A stretch of DNA of 5,731 bases from RGIG5270 sp045657185 (GTDB taxonomy: Bacteria; Verrucomicrobiota; Lentisphaeria; Victivallales; Victivallaceae), in assembly GCA_045657185.1 (NCBI GenBank), contig JAZOSO010000237.1, forward strand, positions 1 to 5,731, in the 5' to 3' direction. How positions within the stretch are numbered: the stretch's first letter is position 1; the number at the start of each line of letters is the position of its first letter. Shown here one piece after another: positions 1 to 5,545 of the stretch. The translations under genes and the position numbers were made by a program. The notes under the pieces are model-generated. The model worked only from the letters and a program-made list of their open reading frames with translations, was not told where the DNA came from and ran no database searches.

Positions 1-2073
1 AAAGCAGGTTGGTTCTATTACTCATACGACTGTGATGAAAAAGGCACTCTCATGGGTGTTTATCACTTCCTCGATATGCTCGGCGTCCGCTGGCCCTTCA
101 TCGGATTTGAACATGTTCCTGCAAAAAAGACTCTCACAGTCAACGACCTCAACATCCGTTTCAAACCCTACTTCAAAGAACGTATCGCAACAGGCGGAGC
201 ATGGGGCTTCCGCAAATCCAAACAGCCTGATGCCACAACATACGCAAAGCATGATGACGATGCTTTCAAATACATTCTCCGTAACTTCCAGTCTCCCCGT
301 AAAGTAGTTGTCGGCTGTCACTCTGAATCCGCTCTCGGACTCAAAAACGACCCCGAATGGCTCAAAGACATCACCCGTGTCCGCCTCAGCCCCGAAGGTG
401 TGCGCACTCCCGGTTTCTCATGCTGGACACATCCCGATGTTCTCAAAATGTGGATGCAGGCTGCTGATGACTATTTTGCAGGCAAATCCATCCGTGAAGC
501 AGGTTTCAAATACGGTCGCGGTCCTTACGGCGGCATTTCAAAATGGCCTTATCCATTCCTCTCCGCCGATGAATTTATGATTGACCCCTGCGACCATTAC
601 ACAGGCAATGACGGCAGATGCTATTGCGAACGCTGTAATGAATTCCGCAAAAAATATCCCTGCGCCGACGACTCTGAAATCATTTGGAGAGTTCTTGCTC
701 AGGTTGCCGAACATATTCACAAAAAATATCCCGGCAAATACATTTCAACCCTTATCTATCCGCCCAAACGCGAAATCCCCAACATTAAAATACCGCCGAA
801 CATCCGTGTCAAAATCTGTATAAGCGGACCGAAAGAAGTTCACTCCCCCAAATCTCACAAATTTGAAGTCTCCGAACTTGAAAAATGGCATAAATTCACA
901 GGCAATCCCGTTTCAATCTGGTCATATCACCTCGTCGGTTTCAACCAGAGTATGCCTGATATCGTTGAAACTTATCCGCGCAAGATAAATCAGTTCATTC
1001 AGGCTATCCGCGGCAAAAGTCTCGGTATGTTCATGGAAGTCGGCAACGGCAGTTTCACCCGTGATATCCTCGACCGCTACATCTATTACAGATTGATGAA
1101 AAATCCGGATTTGGATGTTGAAAAAGAAATCGACGAATTTTTCACTGTCTCTTACGGTCCTGCCGCCAAAGAAGCAAAACAGTTCTTCGGCAGACTTGAA
1201 TATCTCTTTGAAGATTTTTGGAAGAAAACTGTCGTTGATACAGGCCGCCGCAGTCTCGTCACTCCGTGGGGCCGCAGTAATGAAACAAAAAGAAAACTCT
1301 GGGAAATCACCTACACAACCGATGAACTCAAATCTCTCGGCAAAATTGTTGATACAATCGTCAGCAAAACCGCAGGTACAAAATACGCTCAAAACGGCGA
1401 ACTTCTCAAGAAGTATGTTTATGACCCCATGGTTGAAACCCACAAGCTCACTCTCGGCAAAGACATCGTCCGTGCCACTGCCAATATGACTGCCGTCAAA
1501 GTTGCAGGAGCAGCTTTCCCCGCTGACAGCGTTTGGGCAAAAGCTCCCGCATACAATATGATTCCCGGCAGCCGTTTCCAGCGCAAAACTTCAACCAAAG
1601 CAAATTTCAAACTTGCTTCAAGTGATACTCACTTCTTCATCCGCGGTGAATTTTTTGAAGATGATATGGACAAAACTGTCTTCAAAAAAGTTCCGGGCAA
1701 AAAAGACGGTGCGGTCTGGAACGACAACTGCGTTGAACTCTATGTTGCTCCCATGGGCAAAGTTCAGAAAAATTTCCAGCTGCTTGTCAATGACCGCGGC
1801 GAATGGAGCTGCAACACCTTCACCAACGGTGTTTCAAAATGGGGCAATCTGCCCGATGTCACGGTCAAAGTTGAACGCCTGAAAGACCGCTGGTTCGCCA
1901 AAGTTGCCGTTCCCTATGCTTCACTCGGCGGCAAAGGTACTGAATTGCGTTTCAATCCCATCCGTACACACCGTGTTGCAGGCAAAAATATTGAATATTC
2001 CACTTTCTGTCCGCTGGCAGTTTTCGGAGTCTGGCATATTCCCGAAAATTACGGAACTGTCATTGTCAAATAA
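1..2073 (+). CDS. DUF4838 / GH67-like carbohydrate-active protein with C-terminal CBM9-like domain (5' end outside window)
   Basis: The reading frame is open from base 1, so the 690 visible residues lack the true N-terminus; the ATG at 52 is internal, since the typical family text (GTLMGVYHFLDMLGVRW) straddles it. That text closes the N-terminal alpha-glucuronidase-like domain. Residues about 115-390 look like DUF4838, a TIM-barrel family related to GH67, including a Cys-x-Cys-x-x-Cys motif (C207, C209, C212) after a DPCDHYTGNDG stretch. Residues about 495-690 resemble a CBM9/DOMON-like beta-sandwich, with the signature WNDNCVELYV at 573-582. Family knowledge suggests plant or host glycan processing; no member-specific substrate can be read from the sequence. 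Any signal peptide would lie outside the window. It is followed after 14 nt by the GHL6-type gene, probably in one transcript. Codons favour C at third positions. The family assignment is fairly sure, but enzymatic activity is inferred. Confidence 0.82.
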   Translation, partial: KAGWFYYSYDCDEKGTLMGVYHFLDMLGVRWPFIGFEHVPAKKTLTVNDLNIRFKPYFKERIATGGAWGFRKSKQPDATTYAKHDDDAFKYILRNFQSPRKVVVGCHSESALGLKNDPEWLKDITRVRLSPEGVRTPGFSCWTHPDVLKMWMQAADDYFAGKSIREAGFKYGRGPYGGISKWPYPFLSADEFMIDPCDHYTGNDGRCYCERCNEFRKKYPCADDSEIIWRVLAQVAEHIHKKYPGKYISTLIYPPKREIPNIKIPPNIRVKICISGPKEVHSPKSHKFEVSELEKWHKFTGNPVSIWSYHLVGFNQSMPDIVETYPRKINQFIQAIRGKSLGMFMEVGNGSFTRDILDRYIYYRLMKNPDLDVEKEIDEFFTVSYGPAAKEAKQFFGRLEYLFEDFWKKTVVDTGRRSLVTPWGRSNETKRKLWEITYTTDELKSLGKIVDTIVSKTAGTKYAQNGELLKKYVYDPMVETHKLTLGKDIVRATANMTAVKVAGAAFPADSVWAKAPAYNMIPGSRFQRKTSTKANFKLASSDTHFFIRGEFFEDDMDKTVFKKVPGKKDGAVWNDNCVELYVAPMGKVQKNFQLLVNDRGEWSCNTFTNGVSKWGNLPDVTVKVERLKDRWFAKVAVPYASLGGKGTELRFNPIRTHRVAGKNIEYSTFCPLAVFGVWHIPENYGTVIVK

Positions 2074-2087
2074 AGAGGTTTCGTAAA

Positions 2088-4025
2088 ATGCACAAAGTCA
2101 AATACGGGTTGTTTTTTGATAACCATACTCAAATTGAAAATCCCGATGTCGGTAAAGATTTCGACCCCGAATTTTTTACTGACCAACTCAAGCGGTGCGG
2201 CGTTGATTATCTCGGTTTTCACGCCCGCTGCAACATGGGGCTGGCGTATTATGATACGGCAATCGGTATGCGTCATCCGTCACTTGATTACGACCTTTTC
2301 GGCAAACTTGCTGAATGCTGCAAGAAAAAAGATATTGCTCTTGTCGCCTATCTCAACGGCGGCTTGAGCACTATGGAACTCGTAAATCACCGTGAATGGC
2401 AGTCACAGAAAATGCCGGGGCAGAATTACTGGGGCATGGTCACACCTGACGCTTTGAGTGTTTGCTATAATTCATCTTACCGTACTCATATTATAAATAT
2501 GATTCGTGAAATAGCAGAAAAATATCCGGTAAGCGGTTTTTTCATTGACTGTGTTCTGTCTTTCAACTGCGTATGTCCTGCTTGTACTGCGATGATGAAG
2601 GAACGGGGCTTGAATGTACTGGAAAAAGATGATGTTCAAAAATTTGCTGTTGAATCAGCTTTGAGTTTCTGCGCGGACATTACCGCTGCGGTCAAAGAGC
2701 TTATACCTGAACCGATGATATTTTTCAACGGTCCGGGGGACGGTCCCGCCCGCGATATGGATACATTTTTTGACTGTGAATGTCTGCCGACAGGTCCGTG
2801 GGGCTATGAATTTCTGCCGATCAAAGCGCATTTTCTACGCAATATCACCCCTGAGCGTCAAGTTCTCAATATGACGGGACGCTTTTATAACTGGGGCGAT
2901 TTCGGCGGTCTGCGTACTGCTGACAGTCTGAAATTTGACCTTTTCTACGGTTTGGCTCACGGTATGCGTCCGAATATCGGCGGTCATATTCACCCGCGCG
3001 GCGACAAGGATATTGCTGTTTTTGACCGTATTTATGAAGTCTATTCCGAACTTCAGAAATATGATAAATTTTATGAAGATGCGGTTCAAATGGCCGATAT
3101 AGCAGTTGTCGTTTCTTCCGCAAACGAAAAACTTACATCAAATGTTGCAGTTCAGAGCTGCGTACGCATGCTGGATGAGCTCAAAATGCAGTTTGATATC
3201 GTTTTTGCTGATTGCGATAAATCATGGGAACAATACAAACTTTTCATTCTTCCCGAAGATTTGCCCGTAAGCGATAAACTTGCCGAACTCATCCGCAAAG
3301 AAATTGCCGACGGCAAAGCATTTATCGGCTGCGGGGAAAATGCTGCAAAAACTTTCGGCAAGGAATTGGGTATTGAATACATTTCCGACAGCGGATTTGA
3401 CCCTGTATATTTCAACGTTGCAAAAAACGATGCGGCAAATCTGCCTGATATGCCGTACTCTCTGTACGCTTCCGCAGTCAAAACCCGTCTAACAGATGCA
3501 AATTGCGATTCATATCTGGTCAAGCCGTATTACAATCTCGGCTGGGCAGATACCCATCCGATTTTCTACACTCCGCCGCAAGAAGTCACTGACATTCCGT
3601 TCATTACACGCAAAGGCAGAAACTTTTTCTGTGCCGGCGGTCTTTTCAACGGTTATGCCAAACGCGGAGCATTGCACCTGCGTGATATCTTCAAAAATAT
3701 CATAGCACAAGCTCTGCCCCAACCTATGGTCAAAGTCAATAAACTTCCCGGCTGCGCCCGTCTGATTGCAACCCGACAGAAATCTTCAATCAATATCCAC
3801 ATCACCTCTTATGCACCCGAACGGCGCATAAATACCAATGTTGTGGAAGAAGGTCTCGCCGTGTTAAACGGTTCTTTCGCTATCCTGACTGAAAATCAGA
3901 AAGTCAAAGGTGCATATCTCGCACCCGATATGACTCCTGTTGAATTTTCTCAACAGGATAATTACACAACAATCAAGCTCCCCCCGTTTGAAGGCTACGC
4001 CCTCACTGTACTTGAGCTTGAATAA
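2088..4025 (+). CDS. Putative glycosyl hydrolase, GHL6-like TIM barrel with beta-galactosidase-trimerisation-like domain
   Basis: This 645-residue protein starts at ATG 2088, preceded by an AAAGAGG ribosome binding site (2072-2078) that overlaps the stop of the upstream gene. Residues about 5-330 read as a (beta/alpha)8 glycosidase barrel of the hypothetical-glycosyl-hydrolase-6 type: CGVDYLGFHARCNMGLAYYDT (38-58) and IGMRHPSLDYDL (59-70) match my memory of that family. VSGFFIDCVLSFN (148-160) carries D154 at the end of a predicted beta strand, the usual place for a catalytic acid in alpha-fucosidase-like barrels; D229 and E231 are other candidates. A C161-x-C-x-x-C166 motif follows. Residues about 335-545 resemble the Rossmann-like trimerisation domain of GH42-type enzymes (DCDKSWEQYKLFILPEDL, 376-393). 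The last 90 residues look like a small beta domain. No signal peptide is visible, so a cytoplasmic enzyme acting on imported oligosaccharides is likely. Substrate unknown. Confidence 0.75.
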   Translation: MHKVKYGLFFDNHTQIENPDVGKDFDPEFFTDQLKRCGVDYLGFHARCNMGLAYYDTAIGMRHPSLDYDLFGKLAECCKKKDIALVAYLNGGLSTMELVNHREWQSQKMPGQNYWGMVTPDALSVCYNSSYRTHIINMIREIAEKYPVSGFFIDCVLSFNCVCPACTAMMKERGLNVLEKDDVQKFAVESALSFCADITAAVKELIPEPMIFFNGPGDGPARDMDTFFDCECLPTGPWGYEFLPIKAHFLRNITPERQVLNMTGRFYNWGDFGGLRTADSLKFDLFYGLAHGMRPNIGGHIHPRGDKDIAVFDRIYEVYSELQKYDKFYEDAVQMADIAVVVSSANEKLTSNVAVQSCVRMLDELKMQFDIVFADCDKSWEQYKLFILPEDLPVSDKLAELIRKEIADGKAFIGCGENAAKTFGKELGIEYISDSGFDPVYFNVAKNDAANLPDMPYSLYASAVKTRLTDANCDSYLVKPYYNLGWADTHPIFYTPPQEVTDIPFITRKGRNFFCAGGLFNGYAKRGALHLRDIFKNIIAQALPQPMVKVNKLPGCARLIATRQKSSINIHITSYAPERRINTNVVEEGLAVLNGSFAILTENQKVKGAYLAPDMTPVEFSQQDNYTTIKLPPFEGYALTVLELE

Positions 4026-4054
4026 ACTGCAAATAAAATTAAAAAAAACTTAAC

Positions 4055-4091
4055 AAAAGCTATATTCACAATATGTGGATATAGCTTTTTT
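4055..4091 (+). terminator. Rho-independent terminator of the carbohydrate operon
   Basis: A 15-bp stem (AAAAGCTATATTCAC, 4055-4069, against 4075-4089) has a single T.G wobble and a 5-nt loop AATAT. The 3' arm runs into six T (4086-4091). It begins 30 nt after the stop codon of the GHL6-like gene. The stem is symmetrical and starts with A residues, so weak termination from the opposite side is possible. It separates the sugar operon from the downstream methyltransferase unit, which therefore needs its own promoter. Confidence 0.88.
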
Positions 4092-4142
4092 CGTCGGATT
4101 GACTGCAATAAAAAATTCGCTCATTCAACACAAAGATAAAAA

Positions 4143-4181
4143 TTATAAACAAATATCAAAAACAAACAATTTTGTTTATAA
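4143..4181. repeat. 11-bp perfect inverted repeat upstream of the promoter (possible operator)
   Basis: TTATAAACAAA (4143-4153) is repeated in inverse orientation as TTTGTTTATAA (4171-4181) with a 17-nt spacer. The inner right part also forms a tighter dyad AAACAA-TT-TTGTTT (4164-4177). The repeat ends 27 nt before the -35 element proposed at 4209. Its position suits a regulator binding site, but the arms are almost wholly A+T in an A+T-rich region, so chance is a real alternative. No regulator gene is visible nearby. Confidence 0.3.
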
Positions 4182-4208
4182 CACTATCTGAATTTTATAA
4201 ATATACAT

Positions 4209-4236
4209 TTGATTTTTTCTGTAAAAGTGTTATATT
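4209..4236 (+). promoter_or_regulatory. Predicted sigma70-type promoter with extended -10, for the methyltransferase/DUF262 unit
   Basis: TTGATT (4209-4214; four of six consensus bases) is followed by a 16-nt spacer and TATATT (4231-4236; five of six). The TGT directly before the -10 provides an extended -10 (TGn) element. Transcription would start near 4243, giving a leader of about 280 nt before ATG 4523. It is the best promoter-like sequence I see between the terminator of the sugar operon and the methyltransferase gene. The region is AT-rich, so false positives are easy. A weaker alternative -10 (TATAAA, 4462-4467) has no good -35. Confidence 0.45.
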
Positions 4237-4328
4237 GCAGAATGTTTTATTTTATCACCATGAAAGGAAAGATTAACAATCTGAAAAACAATATACATTA
4301 AAATTTATATAGCATAAAAATTTTGGCT

Positions 4329-4461
4329 TGCCCTCACAAACCACCACCTTGTAGTAAAAGCCGCAAACACAACAAAGACGAAAGTTTTGTGCCATGCATA
4401 TTGCATGGTGCATTCTTGCGTTTGTATTGTTGTGTACGTCTGTGGTGGACGTGTGAGGGCA
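4329..4461 (+). ncRNA. Candidate structured RNA: long imperfect hairpin in the methyltransferase leader
   Basis: The base of the hairpin is TGCCCTCACA (4329-4338) paired with TGTGAGGGCA (4452-4461), 10 perfect bp. After an AA/ACG internal loop it continues as CCACCAC (4341-4347) with GTGGTGG (4442-4448). Further in, ACACAACAA (4367-4375) pairs with TTGTTGTGT (4427-4435). The centre is an apical hairpin, CCATGCA-TAT-TGCATGG (4392-4408), extended by three more pairs to 4389-4411. An AT-only extension outside (ATTTATAT 4303-4310 with ATATAAAT 4461-4468, sharing base 4461) is possible. I do not recognise a known RNA family. It may be a leader regulating the downstream genes, a separate small RNA, or a dispersed palindromic element (MITE-like). 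No reverse transcriptase, Cas or transposase gene is present in the window to explain it. Confidence 0.45.
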
Positions 4462-4489
4462 TATAAATCAGGAATGCACCTCTTTTTTT
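4407..4489 (+). terminator. Possible attenuator: 12-bp stem followed directly by a T tract
   Basis: GGTGCATTCTTG (4407-4418) pairs with CAGGAATGCACC (4469-4480) over 12 positions with one T.G wobble, and the 3' arm is followed immediately by TCTTTTTTT (4481-4489). Stem plus T tract is the layout of an intrinsic terminator, though the loop of 50 nt is far longer than usual. Part of the loop can fold by itself (ACGTC 4436-4440 with GACGT 4448-4452). The 5' arm shares 4407-4411 with the apical hairpin of the upstream structure, so the two compete. With respect to the 4329-4461 basal stem the pairing would be a pseudoknot. Confidence 0.35.
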
Positions 4490-4521
4490 GCGGTGCGTTT
4501 CTAAACCACGGAGACACCGCA
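4489..4521 (+). promoter_or_regulatory. Hairpin presenting the ribosome binding site of the methyltransferase gene
   Basis: TGCGGTG (4489-4495) pairs perfectly with CACCGCA (4515-4521), which ends one base before ATG 4523. The Shine-Dalgarno GGAG (4510-4513), 9 nt before the start codon, lies in the 19-nt loop next to the 3' arm. The structure leaves the Shine-Dalgarno formally unpaired but packs a stem between it and the start codon, so folding should reduce initiation. The GGAG position together with the family-typical N-terminus settles the start at 4523. Confidence 0.45.
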
Positions 4522-4522
4522 G

Positions 4523-5545
4523 ATGGCAGGCAACAGCAATTTACAGCAAGCGAACAAAGCGAAACAGGATGAGTTTTATACTCAACTGGCAGACATTGAA
4601 AATGAACTCAGACACTACAGAAAACATTTCAAAAACAAAACAGTTTTCTGCAACTGCGACGACCCGTATGAGAGCAATTTTTTCAAATATTTTGCCATGA
4701 ATTTCAACTTTTTGCAGTTGAAAAAACTGATTGCCACATGCTATGACAATTCGGCAGTTGCAGGTGATGAACTTCCTTTTGGCAATAATAAAAAAACTGC
4801 ATACAAAATAGAAATAACCGAAGTCACTGACGAAAACGGTGACGGAGCAATCGACCTTGCCGATGTTGAAATATTGATAAAAAACCGCAAAAATGTTTTG
4901 ACCACACTCACCGGCAACGGCGATTTCCGTTCAGATGAATGTATTGAACTTTTAAAACAATCAGATATAATAGTTACAAATCCTCCCTTTTCGCTCTTCC
5001 GTGAATATGTGGCACAGCTCATTGAATACGACAAAAAATTCATCATCATCGGCAATAAAAATGCGATTACTTATAAAGAAATATTTCCGTTAATCAAAGA
5101 AAATAAATTGTGGATAGGGCTTACTATCCGAAGCGGAGACAGAGAATTCAGAGTACCGAAAGACTATATTACACGTTCTGCAAGTTTGAGAATTGATAAA
5201 AAAGGAAATAAATATATAAAAGTTCCGGGAGTGCATTGGTTTACAAATTTAGATTACCCGGAACGCCATGAAGAATTGATATTATACAAAAAATATACTC
5301 CTGAAGAATACCCGAAATACGATAATTACGATGCAATCAATGTGGATAAAACTTCTGATATCCCATACGATTATGACGGCGTAATGGGAGTCCCGATTAC
5401 TTTTATTGATAAATACAACCCTGAACAGTTTGAAATAACAGGTAACGAATATTCTCTCAATATTGAAAAAGGAAGAGGTTACATCAACGGCAAACGAATG
5501 TATAGTAGAATATTTATCCGTAAAAAAAGGAGTACCGGAAAATGA
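4523..5545 (+). CDS. EcoRI-family adenine-specific DNA methyltransferase
   Basis: This 340-residue protein is predicted to transfer a methyl group from S-adenosylmethionine to N6 of adenine in a specific DNA site. The family is M.EcoRI-like; M.EcoRI itself is slightly shorter, about 326 residues as I recall. The N-terminus NLQQANKAKQDEFYTQLADI (6-25) and the text VFCNCDDPYESNFFKYF (41-57) are characteristic. The catalytic motif IV, NPPF, is at 153-156, preceded by GNGDFRSDECIELLKQSDII (131-150). GVHWFTNLDYPERHEEL (236-252) and GVMGVPITFIDKYNPEQFEI (286-305) are further family signatures. Residues 103-114 (DENGDGAIDLAD) match an EF-hand/dockerin calcium loop. All key segments are present and the gene appears intact. 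Recognition sequence cannot be inferred. The next gene, a DUF262 protein, overlaps it by ATGA, which implies translational coupling and a joint modification/nuclease role. Base composition is visibly more AT-rich than the sugar genes, suggesting transfer. Confidence 0.9.
   Translation: MAGNSNLQQANKAKQDEFYTQLADIENELRHYRKHFKNKTVFCNCDDPYESNFFKYFAMNFNFLQLKKLIATCYDNSAVAGDELPFGNNKKTAYKIEITEVTDENGDGAIDLADVEILIKNRKNVLTTLTGNGDFRSDECIELLKQSDIIVTNPPFSLFREYVAQLIEYDKKFIIIGNKNAITYKEIFPLIKENKLWIGLTIRSGDREFRVPKDYITRSASLRIDKKGNKYIKVPGVHWFTNLDYPERHEELILYKKYTPEEYPKYDNYDAINVDKTSDIPYDYDGVMGVPITFIDKYNPEQFEITGNEYSLNIEKGRGYINGKRMYSRIFIRKKRSTGK

Larger units (their letters stand above)
4026..4522. other. Structured intergenic region between the sugar operon and the DNA-modification unit
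   Basis: This stretch of about 500 bp contains no protein gene I can support. From left to right it holds the operon terminator, an AT-rich part with an 11-bp inverted repeat, a plausible extended -10 promoter, a long imperfect hairpin of over 130 nt, a second stem followed by a T tract, and a hairpin over the ribosome binding site of the methyltransferase gene. The first half is very AT-rich. The hairpin part is GC-richer and clearly distinct from it. Open frames here on either strand are short, lack a ribosome binding site, and follow from the palindromic sequence. Confidence 0.7.

Noticed and set aside
922..1443. Antisense open frame of 173 codons inside the DUF4838 gene
   Set aside because: It lies wholly opposite a well-supported gene, has no ribosome binding site or recognisable domain, and follows from the C-rich third positions of the sense codons.
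481..2000. Frequent GGCAAA in the DUF4838 gene as a possible repeat
   Set aside because: The occurrences are irregularly spaced and in many cases simply encode Gly-Lys with the preferred codons.
4260..4301. 13-codon frame starting with ATGAAAGGA after the proposed promoter, a possible leader peptide
   Set aside because: No Shine-Dalgarno sequence precedes the ATG, and the peptide has no run of regulatory codons that would suggest classical attenuation.
4462..4467. TATAAA as a second -10 element nearer to the methylase gene
   Set aside because: No acceptable -35 hexamer at 16-18 nt upstream and no extended -10. It lies at the foot of the hairpin and fits better as an AT flank.
4329..4522. 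Retron msr-msd RNA, CRISPR array or IS200/IS605-type end
   Set aside because: No reverse transcriptase, Cas protein or transposase is in the window, there are no regularly spaced direct repeats, and no target-site duplication flanks the hairpin.
4505..4527. ACCACGGAGACACCGCAG, resembling the CACGGAGA-type heptamer repeats seen near some genes in metagenomes
   Set aside because: Only one imperfect unit and a degenerate second one are present, and the sequence is already explained by the ribosome binding site hairpin.
4305..4572. Short open frames on both strands across the hairpin (minus 4305-4517, plus 4387-4572)
   Set aside because: They mirror the palindromic sequence and have no convincing ribosome binding site. 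The plus frame runs into the methylase gene in another phase, and the translated peptides are low in information.
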